DNA of 50,611 nucleotides from assembly GCA_002490775.1 (NCBI GenBank), contig DKUR01000085.1, forward strand, positions 19,785 to 70,395. The letters are read 5' to 3'. The notes under the pieces are model-generated. The model was given only the letters and a program-made list of their open reading frames with translations. It did no database searches and had not been told where the DNA came from. The stretch comes from Lachnospiraceae bacterium UBA7199. Its GTDB lineage: Bacteria; Bacillota; Clostridia; Lachnospirales; Lachnospiraceae. Position numbers and translations under genes: made by a program. This document shows, piece after piece, positions 40,225-49,320 of this stretch; position 1 is the first letter of the stretch, and every line of letters begins with the position of its first letter.

Positions 40225-41754
40225 CTACGTTCCGTTTAGGATACTTCGCATCTCTGATGAAATGCCCGGCATAAACACATAATCTCTCTCCGCCAGTAAA
40301 ACGACAATACAATCCGCTGCTCTGATAGCGTTTATGGCATCCGTATTGTTTAGGTCTCCCGGATATTTGTATTTAATAAGCGTACAACTGCTGAAATCTT
40401 TTTGCAAAAACAACCCAGCATAAATCCGGAAGGAATCTCCCACCACAACAAGATTACATGGTTGTCCGGAAGCACATACAGCGCTGTAAAAATTCGCCCC
40501 TGGATCGCTGCCCGCCACAACATCTGCCTGCACATCCGGTTTATAGCCGATGGCGTAATTCACGTCTCCTCCATATTCTGCCGGATTCAAATTGCCCAAG
40601 CCAATCAAATCACCAATTTCCGCAGCAGAAACGTCAAACCTGGTAGGACTCACACTGCTGAGATTGGTTGCCGGTATTCCCATCAAAGAATACAAAGACT
40701 GCACGCCCACAAAAGCACCCGCATAATTCCAGTGGGTATCTGACCGAAAATACACCTGATAATTTTCTTTCGCAGCCAGCATCTCTGGCAGAGGATAGGC
40801 GATTTTAAGATCCGTGTTGGCATGAATGTAATCCACCAGACGCTGTTCTCTTTTATAGCTGTCATAAACTGTAATATCTGGCATTTTCTCGGAATAGACC
40901 TGTTCTTTGTTTGGGGGTATCAAAAAATACAGACTCTTTCCCGCAGCGTTGCAGCTTTGCTTTAATGCCTGCATGTCAGCCACATACCCTTCCATCTGCG
41001 CCTGATCAAATAGATTGCTTCCCTGATAATCCTCCAAACTATTTTCCAACATGAAAAACAGCCATTTATCACTGCCCTCTATCACAGAATCATTGTGTAT
41101 CTTTGGCATCAGATAAGCAGCATCCTCATTTTCCAACGCTGCTGTTTCTTTAGTCTCCGCTTCTTCCCCAACGTTTTCTTCTGTTTCTGCCAACACTCCC
41201 TGCTCTTGTTTTGCAGAAATTTCCTTTTCCTGATCTGCTGTTTCCATGAAATCCTCTTGCTTTTTATCAGCAACGGTCTTAGAAAGAGCTTCCTGCCCAC
41301 CGCCTTGTGCCATTCCATCCGAAATTACCGCTTCATCAGAATCCTCCTGTTCTTCGAGTTTTTCCTCCTGAACGGTACTTTCCGCCATTTCCTGGAGAGT
41401 CGTCTGTTCCTTTATCTCCAGCTTAGTATCCCTGCGTACCAGCTTTGCCAGGTATGGCACAACAAAAACATCATAGTTTTCCTCCATAAAAGAATTCATC
41501 TCACGATCCACCGATATCATTACTGAGCGGAAGGGTAATCTGTCATTATAATACTCCTCCACCTCCTGCATATATGCCGCGCTGAAGGTTTCTGGAAAAG
41601 CCGCCTTGTTACGGTTCTCCCCCAGATCATAATCAAACGTCTGCTGCCAGTCGGGCTGCACCGCGCTAACGCAAAGCCACACAAGCGACGGCAGAATTAG
41701 CACCGTCATAAATACTGCAATACTTATGATTACGTATATTTTGTCTTTTTTCAT
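40225..41754 (-). CDS. DHHW/AlgX-like SGNH protein with acidic linker
   Basis: The 509-aa protein is a partner of MBOAT acyltransferases in O-acetylation of surface polysaccharide. A membrane helix near 8-30 anchors it, and the catalytic domain faces outside. The SGNH/AlgX triad is visible as the Asp and His of YFRSDTHWNYAGAF and the Ser of VVVGDSFRIYAG. Between the first conserved part (to about residue 112) and the catalytic part lies an unusually long low-complexity stretch rich in Glu, Gln and Ala (about 113-212). Two ATGs four codons apart are possible starts. It stands 28 bases after the MBOAT gene, so the two are one unit. Confidence 0.87.
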   Translation of the reverse strand: MKKDKIYVIISIAVFMTVLILPSLVWLCVSAVQPDWQQTFDYDLGENRNKAAFPETFSAAYMQEVEEYYNDRLPFRSVMISVDREMNSFMEENYDVFVVPYLAKLVRRDTKLEIKEQTTLQEMAESTVQEEKLEEQEDSDEAVISDGMAQGGGQEALSKTVADKKQEDFMETADQEKEISAKQEQGVLAETEENVGEEAETKETAALENEDAAYLMPKIHNDSVIEGSDKWLFFMLENSLEDYQGSNLFDQAQMEGYVADMQALKQSCNAAGKSLYFLIPPNKEQVYSEKMPDITVYDSYKREQRLVDYIHANTDLKIAYPLPEMLAAKENYQVYFRSDTHWNYAGAFVGVQSLYSLMGIPATNLSSVSPTRFDVSAAEIGDLIGLGNLNPAEYGGDVNYAIGYKPDVQADVVAGSDPGANFYSAVCASGQPCNLVVVGDSFRIYAGLFLQKDFSSCTLIKYKYPGDLNNTDAINAIRAADCIVVLLAERDYVFMPGISSEMRSILNGT

Positions 41755-41782
41755 ACTTATACCCATGCCTTTCTCTATATCT

Positions 41783-43159
41783 TTAAAACTGAAAATAAAT
41801 AAAAGGGTTATAGGTTCCGTTTACCAGCATCAAAATTGATAAAATCAGAATCACTGTCTGCACACACAAATCACCTATCTTAATCCAAAGACAGTCTTTT
41901 ATTTTTTCGTATTGTTTTCCCACGAAACGCTGTATCACTCCTGTAAACAGCAGTCCCACCGGAAGAGCCAGCATAATCTTTGCAGGCATAGCCATGATAA
42001 GCATGGTGTCCGAAGGCGCTCCTGAAAACATCTGCCTCACATATTCCATCGCCTGTGAAATGGAATCTGACCTGAACAACACCCACCCCAGCATGACAAA
42101 AAACATGCTGTATATCCAATTGAAAACCTTGACGGGATTTTTATCAAGCACCCGGCCCAAAAACAGTCGTTCCAGAATCAGAAGCAATGCGTAATACACG
42201 CCCCATACCACGAAAGTAATATTCGCCCCATGCCACGCGCCTGTAAGCAAAAAGACAAGAAACAGATTCACACATGTCCGCTTCTGTCCTTGTCTGCTTC
42301 CTCCCAGCGGTATGTACACATATTCCTTAAACCAGGAAGACAAAGATACATGCCATCTTCGCCAAAATTCACGTATTGACAAGGATGTATAGGGATACAA
42401 AAAGTTCTCTCCAAATTGAAATCCCAGCATCCTGCCCAAACCTATCGCCATATCAGAATACCCGGAAAAATCATAATAAATCTGCAATGTATAACACAGG
42501 ATGCCAATCCAAGCAGCGGGAGAACCCAGTCTTGTCGTATCAAAAGCCCATATCTTATCTACGACCTGTGCAAACGTATTCGCCAGCAGAACTTTTTTAC
42601 CAAGCCCATAACAGAAACGTTTCTGTCCCTCTGCGAAAAGAAAGATGTTCTCCTGTCGAACTTCCAACTGTCGTTCGATATCTCCATATTTAACAATAGG
42701 TCCTGCCACTAATTGAGGGAAAAAAGAGACATACAGGGCAAAATCTGAAAATTTTTTCTGAATCTGCACCTTTCCCCTATACACATCAATCACATAAGAC
42801 ATTGCCTGAAAGGTGAAAAAAGAAATCCCTATGACAATCATCCCAAAATATTTAAATAAAATCAAAATGCCGATATCCACGCCTAAAATAAAAGCCAGCT
42901 TTGCCTTTCTGCGTCCTTCGCCTGTGCTGTTTCCAATCAGCAATCCGCTATAATAATTAAATAAAATGGAAAATAACAGAACCGGCAAGTAAGCAATGTT
43001 CCCCCACGCATAAAATAACAGACTCACAGCCAGCAGAAAGACGTTTTTGACGCGAATCTGCATCTTTCGCGAAGGGAAGGGCAAAACCGATAAAAGGAAA
43101 TTGATTCCAATAACAGCGGGAAGAAAAACCCATATAAAAATCATTGAACTGAATAGCAT
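41783..43159 (-). CDS. MBOAT-family O-acyltransferase (AlgI/DltB-like)
   Basis: The 458-aa polytopic protein begins MLFSSMIFIWVFLPAVIGINF and carries the family signature: SYVIDVYRG, FFPQLVAGPIVKY, YYDFSGYSDMAIGLGRMLG, and REFWRRWHVSLSSWFKEYVYIPLGGS, with the catalytic His in LLTGAWHGANITF. It moves an acetyl or similar group across the membrane for transfer to a polysaccharide by the SGNH protein encoded next. It has a strong promoter in the 130-base divergent region shared with the malic enzyme gene. Acceptor polymer unknown. Confidence 0.94.
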   Translation of the reverse strand: MLFSSMIFIWVFLPAVIGINFLLSVLPFPSRKMQIRVKNVFLLAVSLLFYAWGNIAYLPVLLFSILFNYYSGLLIGNSTGEGRRKAKLAFILGVDIGILILFKYFGMIVIGISFFTFQAMSYVIDVYRGKVQIQKKFSDFALYVSFFPQLVAGPIVKYGDIERQLEVRQENIFLFAEGQKRFCYGLGKKVLLANTFAQVVDKIWAFDTTRLGSPAAWIGILCYTLQIYYDFSGYSDMAIGLGRMLGFQFGENFLYPYTSLSIREFWRRWHVSLSSWFKEYVYIPLGGSRQGQKRTCVNLFLVFLLTGAWHGANITFVVWGVYYALLLILERLFLGRVLDKNPVKVFNWIYSMFFVMLGWVLFRSDSISQAMEYVRQMFSGAPSDTMLIMAMPAKIMLALPVGLLFTGVIQRFVGKQYEKIKDCLWIKIGDLCVQTVILILSILMLVNGTYNPFIYFQF

Positions 43160-43215
43160 TTTATTTTGTCCTCTTTCTTTTCAATATTTTCTCCACTTGC
43201 ACCTGACAATGAAAT

Positions 43216-43244
43216 ATTATATTATTGTACAATAAGTCTGTCTA
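43216..43244 (-). promoter_or_regulatory. Promoter of the MBOAT operon with palindromic operator
   Basis: On the minus strand TAGACA (43239-43244), a 17-base spacer and a perfect TATAAT (43216-43221) form the best promoter in the window. The perfect 14-base palindrome TTATTGTACAATAA (43222-43235) fills most of the spacer, where a bound repressor would block RNA polymerase. Confidence 0.65.
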
Positions 43245-43289
43245 TGACTTTTCTAATATTTATAATTAAAATAGAAACGAGGATATGCC

Positions 43290-44441
43290 ATGACCACAAA
43301 TGAAAAAGCATTGATGCTTCACGAAAAATGGAAGGGAAAACTGGAAACCACCTCCAAAGCGCCTGTCAAATCCAGAGAAGATTTATCCTATGCCTACACT
43401 CCCGGCGTTGCGGAACCCTGTAAAGTGATAGCCCAGGATAAGGAGGCTGCCTATAAATACACCATGAAAGCAAATACTGTAGCTGTTGTCTCTGACGGAA
43501 GTGCTGTATTAGGGCTTGGAAATATCGGTCCTTATGCGGCAATGCCTGTGATGGAAGGAAAAGCTGTTCTTTTCAAGGAATTTGGCGGTGTCAATGCAGT
43601 TCCCATCTGCTTAGACACTCAGGATACAGAAGAAATTATCAAAGCTGTCACCTATCTGGCTCCCGGCTTTGGCGGTATCAATCTGGAAGATATCAGCGCC
43701 CCCCGCTGCTTTGAAATCGAGGAACGTTTAAAGGAAATTCTGGATATTCCTGTTTTTCATGACGACCAACATGGTACTGCCATCGTTGTTTTAGCAGGTA
43801 TCATTAACGCACTTAAGGTTGTGGGAAAGAAAAAAGAGGACTGCCAAATTGTTGTAAATGGTGCTGGCAGTGCAGGCGTTGCCATCACCAAGCTGCTGCT
43901 CACCTATGGATTTCCACATATTATTATGTGCGATAAAACAGGGATTTTATCCAAAGATACAAAAGGACTTAACTGGATGCAGCAGAAAATGACGCAAGTT
44001 ACCAACCTTGACCAAAAAGAAGGCACTTTGGCCGATGCCTTAAAAGGTGCAGATATCTTCGTTGGGGTTTCTGCTCCTGGCATTGTTTCTCCTGAAATGG
44101 TTGCATCCATGAATAAAGATTCCATCTTATTTGCTATGGCAAATCCTGTGCCTGAAATCATGCCGGACGCTGCAAAGGCGGCTGGTGCAAGAATCGTTGG
44201 AACAGGCCGGAGTGATTTTCCCAATCAGGTCAACAATGTAATTGCCTTTCCCGGTATTTTTAAGGGAGCCTTGGAAGGGCGTGCCACACAGATTACAGAG
44301 GAAATGAAGCTGGCTGCCGCTGCTGCTATTGCCTCTCTTGTGCCTGATGATGAACTGAATGAAAATAATATTCTGCCAGAAGCTTTTCATCCAGAAGTTG
44401 CCGAGCTTGTTGCCAATGCAGTAAAAACCCATATCAGATAA
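43290..44441 (+). CDS. Malic enzyme (short bacterial type)
   Basis: The 383-aa enzyme would convert malate to pyruvate and CO2 with NAD(P). It shows LSYAYTPGVAEPCKVIA, AAMPVMEGKAVLFKEFGGVNAVPICLDT, GGINLEDISAPRCFEIE, PVFHDDQHGTAIVVLAG, and the Rossmann motif VVNGAGSAGVAITKLL. The length is that of the compact malic/malolactic type without the phosphotransacetylase domain. GAGG lies 8 bases before the ATG; TATAAT at 43261-43266 is a possible -10, but no good -35 is seen. Its stop shares a base with the start of the next gene. Confidence 0.94.
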   Translation: MTTNEKALMLHEKWKGKLETTSKAPVKSREDLSYAYTPGVAEPCKVIAQDKEAAYKYTMKANTVAVVSDGSAVLGLGNIGPYAAMPVMEGKAVLFKEFGGVNAVPICLDTQDTEEIIKAVTYLAPGFGGINLEDISAPRCFEIEERLKEILDIPVFHDDQHGTAIVVLAGIINALKVVGKKKEDCQIVVNGAGSAGVAITKLLLTYGFPHIIMCDKTGILSKDTKGLNWMQQKMTQVTNLDQKEGTLADALKGADIFVGVSAPGIVSPEMVASMNKDSILFAMANPVPEIMPDAAKAAGARIVGTGRSDFPNQVNNVIAFPGIFKGALEGRATQITEEMKLAAAAAIASLVPDDELNENNILPEAFHPEVAELVANAVKTHIR

Positions 44442-45445
44442 TGCAAAAAAGAAGCAATCCATCAAACTGCAATAAAAATCTGCCATATAAAAACTGGCAT
44501 GGAAAACCATATTATTCACTGGACGCCTATTGTAAAAACACTTACGGGGAAAAGCTCTATAAGGTGGCACTGGATGCAGGGCTTACCTGCCCTAACAGAG
44601 ACGGACGCTTAGGAACAAAGGGCTGTATTTTCTGCAGTGCAGGAGGAAGCGGCGACTTTGCTGCCCCTGTCCGTGATACTGCCGCCGCCTTTGAACATGC
44701 TTTTTTGCAAAGTAAAAATTCCTTATCTGGAAAGAAAACCGGTCAGAAATTTATTGCTTACTTTCAGGCATACACTAATACCTACGGTCCCGTTTCCTAT
44801 CTGGAAAAAATTTACCGGTTTGCTTTGGAAGAACCTTCTATTGCAGGAATTTCCATTGCAACCAGGCCGGACTGTCTTCCCGCCAGTGTTATGACGCTGC
44901 TGCGCCAGCTAAAAAGAGAATATTTCCCTAAATTTATCTGGCTGGAATTAGGGCTTCAAACAATTTTTGAATCCTCCGCTGTTTTGATCAGACGAGGTTA
45001 TCCTCTCTCTTGTTTTGAAGAAACCGTATATATGCTTCATGAGGAAAACATTCCTGTCATCACCCATATGATCTTAGGACTGCCGGGCGAAACAAAAGAA
45101 AATAACATTTCCTCTATGGAATATTTAAGCCAAAAGCCTATCTGGGGTGTTAAATTGCAGCTCTTACACATATTAAGGGGCACAGATTTAGCTTCTCTTT
45201 ATGAAAAAGATCCTTTACTTTATGGCTCCTATCAGACATTAGAACTTTATTTAGATACATTGATCCCATGTCTTGAACATCTACGCCCTGACATGGTAAT
45301 TCACAGAGTAACTGGTGATGCACCAAAGAAGCTTCTTTTAGCTCCTTGCTGGAGTTCCAATAAGAGGCTTGTACTAAATACCCTGCATGGACAAATGAAA
45401 AAGTACGGCTCCTTTCAGGGAAAGCACTGGAAGGCCGCACCGTAA
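44441..45445 (+). CDS. TIGR01212-family radical SAM protein
   Basis: The 334-aa protein is a YhcC-like radical SAM enzyme. The iron-sulfur cluster cysteines are C50, C62 and C65 in TCPNRDGRLGTKGCIFCSAGGSGDF, a spacing typical of the family, followed by FIAYFQAYTNTYGP, IATRPDCLP, WLELGLQTIFESS and THMILGLPGET. Its start overlaps the malic enzyme stop by one base (TAATG), showing translational coupling. The reaction is not known. Confidence 0.92.
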   Translation: MQKRSNPSNCNKNLPYKNWHGKPYYSLDAYCKNTYGEKLYKVALDAGLTCPNRDGRLGTKGCIFCSAGGSGDFAAPVRDTAAAFEHAFLQSKNSLSGKKTGQKFIAYFQAYTNTYGPVSYLEKIYRFALEEPSIAGISIATRPDCLPASVMTLLRQLKREYFPKFIWLELGLQTIFESSAVLIRRGYPLSCFEETVYMLHEENIPVITHMILGLPGETKENNISSMEYLSQKPIWGVKLQLLHILRGTDLASLYEKDPLLYGSYQTLELYLDTLIPCLEHLRPDMVIHRVTGDAPKKLLLAPCWSSNKRLVLNTLHGQMKKYGSFQGKHWKAAP

Positions 45446-45505
45446 ATTTTTGAAACCATAAACTATTTTTACTTTGTTTTTACTTGTGAGAAAGGACAAT
45501 TTATC

Positions 45506-46021
45506 ATGCATGATCCTTTAACTCTTTATAAACTAATCGTTCTCTATATGCTTGACCGGGTGGATTTTCCTCTGACCAAATCCCAGATCAGCGATTTTAT
45601 TCTTGGAAAAGAATATACTAATTTTCTTACCCTTCAGCAGGCTATTGGAGAACTAACTGACGCCGGCCTGATCACTGCCCAATCCGTCCGCAACCGCACC
45701 CATTTAAGCATCACCCGAGAAGGACGGGAAACTTTAAATTTCTTTGGGAACCAGATCAATGAAAGCATCAGGGGCGACATAAATGACTTTTTTAAGGAAA
45801 ATGAAATGCAGCTAAGAAATGAAGTTTCCATCCTGTCGGATTTTTATAAATCAACCTCAGGAGAATATGAAGCCCATTTGACTGCAAAGGATAAAGGCAT
45901 TAACTTGGTTGACATAACAATTTCAGTTCCCACCAAGGAAACAGCAAGTACTATTTGCGATAATTGGCAGCGAAAAAATCAGGAAATCTACCAATACCTC
46001 ATCAGCCAGCTTTTTGGATGA
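45506..46021 (+). CDS. DUF4364 protein
   Basis: The 171-aa protein is a DUF4364 member with a winged-helix-like N-terminal half (LYKLIVLYMLDRVDFPLTKSQISDFILGKEYTNFLTLQQAIGELTDAGLI, then RTHLSITREGRETL) and a C-terminal half of beta strands and helix (VDITISVPTKETASTICDNWQ). It probably binds DNA as a PadR-like regulator, but no target is known. AGAAAGGAC lies upstream of the ATG. It follows the radical SAM gene by 60 bases and ends before a strong terminator. Confidence 0.9.
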   Translation: MHDPLTLYKLIVLYMLDRVDFPLTKSQISDFILGKEYTNFLTLQQAIGELTDAGLITAQSVRNRTHLSITREGRETLNFFGNQINESIRGDINDFFKENEMQLRNEVSILSDFYKSTSGEYEAHLTAKDKGINLVDITISVPTKETASTICDNWQRKNQEIYQYLISQLFG

Positions 46022-46048
46022 TCTGTTTAGCTAAATTTGAAACAGCAG

Positions 46049-46073
46049 AAAAGGCTGCCAAAGCAGCCTTTTT
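46049..46073. terminator. Two-way Rho-independent terminator
   Basis: A 10-bp stem AAAAGGCTGC/GCAGCCTTTT (46049-46058 and 46063-46072) closes a CAAA loop, with T on the right and A on the left, so it can stop transcripts from both the DUF4364 gene and the converging DUF5722 gene, whose stop lies at its edge. Confidence 0.9.
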
Positions 46074-47960
46074 CTACCTTACAATCTCACTCCAGCTTGA
46101 AATCCCGATAATCCCCTTTGCAAAGTCTGTATACTGAGCATGCTGAGGCGTATCGATATATTTAAACACTGTATAAATTTGTTTTTGTCCTCCCCCTTGA
46201 TGATTTAGTCCAAATGCCAGCCCCTGGGCCACTTCTTCTCCCGCATCTGTCTGCCTGTTCAGCAAAAATCCATCTATCTCATCATAGGCATCCATTTTGT
46301 AATATGCGTAGGCAAAGGCTGCTGCCTGCACAGCTTCTCCCGCTGTGGAGGTATATCCCAATTCACTGATCAATATGCTTCTGACCTGTCCATTGCTATC
46401 AAGAAAATGCTCCTGCCTTAAATAGTTGATTAAAACCTCAATGTTTTCCATCGTCATCATGGAAGTGCCTGCATTGTGCTCCACATATTTAGATGATTTC
46501 CAGATTCTTGCTTCCGTAAGCGGCACATTGTAAGGATGCTGTGCCAGTCCCCAGTCAATATTTCCCTTTTCTGTTATATTGTTGTTAAAGACATCCAAAA
46601 TATCTCTTCCATCATAGTTTTTATTATTTTTTATATTTCTGTCCCACTGCTGGTCTAAAGAAATATACACCCTTGCACTGCTGCTTACACTTTTAATTGC
46701 TGTATAAAACACACGAAATCCCTTTGCATATTCCTCCACATAAGTCCCAATGTCCGTATATTCCATATAATTCCACTCTTTGCGGGCATTAATCTCATTT
46801 GCAATGATCCAGTTGGAAATTTTCCCATGTCTGGTATCGGAATAGCGTTCTGCAAGAAAAGAGCCAATTGCAGCCATATATTCCACGCCGGATTCCTCCG
46901 CGCCATTAAACATATAGTAAGGCGCTGATCCCCCGTGCCTTGCCTGGGGATGGATCAGTTGGGGATAAGAGGAAGAATAATTATTTAAAATTATGGCTGT
47001 AGTGGTAATGCCCTTGGCAGTGAGCGTACTAAACACAAGGTCATACTCTGCCACCACCTGTCCATTAAACGTATAAGTCCTCCCATTGTATGTATACTGT
47101 ATTGAAGGATATGCTGCACTGGTGGTAGGGCCTAACAATCTGGCTACAGGAATATTATAGGCTGCCTGTTTTACTCCCAAGTCATCCAGTTCACTTCCCC
47201 GAAGTCTGTTGGGATCTACCAAAAGCCCTTTTATGGATGCCGGCTCCTGAAATACAGAGGTGTATTTCGCGATTGCCTCTGGGTTGGTGATATACTTAGG
47301 AGTGCTTACCGGCACATATTTTCCATCCTTTTTTACCGCAACTACAAACTTTTTAAAAAGCCGGCTGTTTGAAGTATTATAATTTAATGAGGTAAAAAGC
47401 ACCGTTTCATTATCCTTATAATCTCTGGCAACATAATTGCTGTTTTCTGATATAGCCGTATCGTAAGTATTTAAAGCAAATAAATAATAATATTTGTCAT
47501 CACTTTTCGGGATTCCCCCGCCTTTTGCAGTAACAGAAATTCTGCCCGAGGAATCTATAATACATTCTGTGATATCAGCAAAGTCTGCCGCTGTCTCTTC
47601 TGTGATGTCATGACTTTCCGGGCGCCTGTTAAAAGCATCCCACACAGCATTTCCGGCTGTTACAATATGGTCAATTACATCTTCCCCCATATCCACTTCC
47701 GGCTGCTGCTGCGGCTCTTTTTCTTCCACTAATTCCGAAATATCTATCTCAGGTTCAACTTCAATTTTCTTATTATCCATAGTAAAGAAAAAAACTGCTC
47801 CTGTCACAGCAAGAATAAGCACAGACGCCAGTAAAATCCAAAGTCTGTTCGTAAACCTTTTTCGCTTTGCTGCCCCCGGCTTTTTCTTTCTTCTTTTCTT
47901 TCGTCTATTTGCAGGCTTATATTCTGCCGGTTCCTTATCATTTCCGGTTCTAAAACTCAT
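46074..47960 (-). CDS. Membrane-anchored DUF5722 protein, glycosidase-like
   Basis: The 628-aa protein has a very basic cytoplasmic start (NRRKKRRKKKPGAAKRKR), a membrane helix near 43-62, an acidic linker (about 65-95), and a large outer domain of the DUF5722 family. The outer part contains NWIIANEINARKEWNY, WGLAQHPYNVPL and ILISELGYTS, a pattern like (beta/alpha)8 glycosidases with two acidic catalytic residues after strands 4 and 7 (E in NEIN and E in SELGY). Enzyme activity is inferred and its substrate unknown. The gene overlaps rarA by four bases. Confidence 0.82.
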   Translation of the reverse strand: MSFRTGNDKEPAEYKPANRRKKRRKKKPGAAKRKRFTNRLWILLASVLILAVTGAVFFFTMDNKKIEVEPEIDISELVEEKEPQQQPEVDMGEDVIDHIVTAGNAVWDAFNRRPESHDITEETAADFADITECIIDSSGRISVTAKGGGIPKSDDKYYYLFALNTYDTAISENSNYVARDYKDNETVLFTSLNYNTSNSRLFKKFVVAVKKDGKYVPVSTPKYITNPEAIAKYTSVFQEPASIKGLLVDPNRLRGSELDDLGVKQAAYNIPVARLLGPTTSAAYPSIQYTYNGRTYTFNGQVVAEYDLVFSTLTAKGITTTAIILNNYSSSYPQLIHPQARHGGSAPYYMFNGAEESGVEYMAAIGSFLAERYSDTRHGKISNWIIANEINARKEWNYMEYTDIGTYVEEYAKGFRVFYTAIKSVSSSARVYISLDQQWDRNIKNNKNYDGRDILDVFNNNITEKGNIDWGLAQHPYNVPLTEARIWKSSKYVEHNAGTSMMTMENIEVLINYLRQEHFLDSNGQVRSILISELGYTSTAGEAVQAAAFAYAYYKMDAYDEIDGFLLNRQTDAGEEVAQGLAFGLNHQGGGQKQIYTVFKYIDTPQHAQYTDFAKGIIGISSWSEIVR

Positions 47961-49294
47961 ACTTCCTTATTTCCTTTATGTTTTTTGATCTGTCTCATAT
48001 GCTCTTTTACTTTGACCTCATACCCGTTTCCTGATGGATGGTAAAATTCCTTTCCATCCAGTTCGTAAGGCAGGTATTGCTGCTCCACATAATGATTTGG
48101 ATAATCATGTGCATATTTATATCCTGTTCCATGCCCCAATTTGGCCGCCCCCTTGTAATGGGCATCCTGCAAATGAACAGGAATCGGCAGATTTCCTGTT
48201 TCTTCCACTGTCTTCATGGCTTCTCCTATGGCTCTCACACAAGCATTGCTTTTAGGCGCACATGCAACATACATAGCTGCCTGGGAAAGAATAATCTGGG
48301 CTTCCGGCATTCCAATCCGCTCTACTGCCAAAGAGGCATTTACTGCAACCAAAAGAGCCTGAGGATCGGCAATTCCCACATCTTCCGCTGCACAAATCAT
48401 AATTCTTCTTGCAATAAAAGTAAGACTTTCTCCTGCATAAAGCATCCGGGCCAGATAATAAACTGCCGCATCCGGATCTGAGCCCCGCATACTTTTGATA
48501 AATGCAGATACCGTATCATAATGATTGTCTCCTGTTTTATCGTAACGCACTGCCCGCTTTTGAATACACTCCTGCGCAACCTCCAGGGTAATATGTATCT
48601 TTCCGTCTTCACTCCGGTTCGTTGTCATAATGCCAAGTTCAACAGCGTTTAATGCATGTCGCGCATCTCCTCCGGCAATATCCGACAAAAAATCCATCGC
48701 TTCCTCGCTAATTTCAGCACCGTATGCGCCCATCCCTTTTTTCTCATCATAAACTGCTCTTTGAAGCAGCTTTTTGATATCCTCTCTGCCAAGAGGCTTT
48801 AATTCAAAAATAATGGAGCGTGAAATAAGCGCGCTGTTTACCTCAAAATAAGGATTCTCTGTAGTTGCGCCAATTAAAATAATTGTGCCATCCTCCACAA
48901 AAGGCAGAAGATAATCCTGCTGACTTTTATTAAACCGATGAATTTCATCGATAAAAAGTATGGTTTTCTTTCCATACATTCCCTGGATATCCTTAGCCTT
49001 CTTAACTACCTCTTCCATGTCCTTTTTCCCAGCCACAGTTGCATTGATCTGGGTAAATTCCGCACTGGTGGTATTGGCAATTACCTTGGCCAATGTGGTC
49101 TTTCCAGTACCAGGCGGTCCGTAAAAGATAAGAGAACTTAACTTATCCGCTTTGATTGCCCGGTAAAGAAGCTTATCCTTACCTATAATATGCTGCTGTC
49201 CAACCACCTCGTCCAAAGTCTCAGGGCGCAGCCTTGCCGCTAAAGGAGATTCCTTCTCCATATGAGTTGAACGCATATATTCAAATAAATCCAT
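47957..49294 (-). CDS. rarA: Replication-associated recombination ATPase RarA
   Basis: The 445-aa AAA+ protein (MgsA/WRNIP1 family) acts at stalled replication forks. It begins MDLFEYMRSTHMEKESPLAARLRP, with RPETLDEVVGQQHI, Walker A FYGPPGTGKTTLAKVI, Walker B ILFIDEIHRF, sensor ATTENPYFEVNSAL, and the C-terminal helical domain with KSMRGSDPDAAVYYLARML and HLQDAHYKGAAKLGHGTGYKYAHDYPNHYV. GGAGG with a 6-base spacer decides the start; nine open codons upstream are ignored. It is between dacA-type and DUF5722 genes on the same strand. Confidence 0.96.
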   Translation of the reverse strand: MDLFEYMRSTHMEKESPLAARLRPETLDEVVGQQHIIGKDKLLYRAIKADKLSSLIFYGPPGTGKTTLAKVIANTTSAEFTQINATVAGKKDMEEVVKKAKDIQGMYGKKTILFIDEIHRFNKSQQDYLLPFVEDGTIILIGATTENPYFEVNSALISRSIIFELKPLGREDIKKLLQRAVYDEKKGMGAYGAEISEEAMDFLSDIAGGDARHALNAVELGIMTTNRSEDGKIHITLEVAQECIQKRAVRYDKTGDNHYDTVSAFIKSMRGSDPDAAVYYLARMLYAGESLTFIARRIMICAAEDVGIADPQALLVAVNASLAVERIGMPEAQIILSQAAMYVACAPKSNACVRAIGEAMKTVEETGNLPIPVHLQDAHYKGAAKLGHGTGYKYAHDYPNHYVEQQYLPYELDGKEFYHPSGNGYEVKVKEHMRQIKKHKGNKEV

Positions 49295-49320
49295 ATTCAT
49301 CCTCCATGTCAGAGCAGTCA

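Noticed and set aside
48038..48481. Long plus-strand frame opposite rarA
   Set aside because: It is antisense to a conserved gene, has a shadow-type composition and no ribosome binding site.
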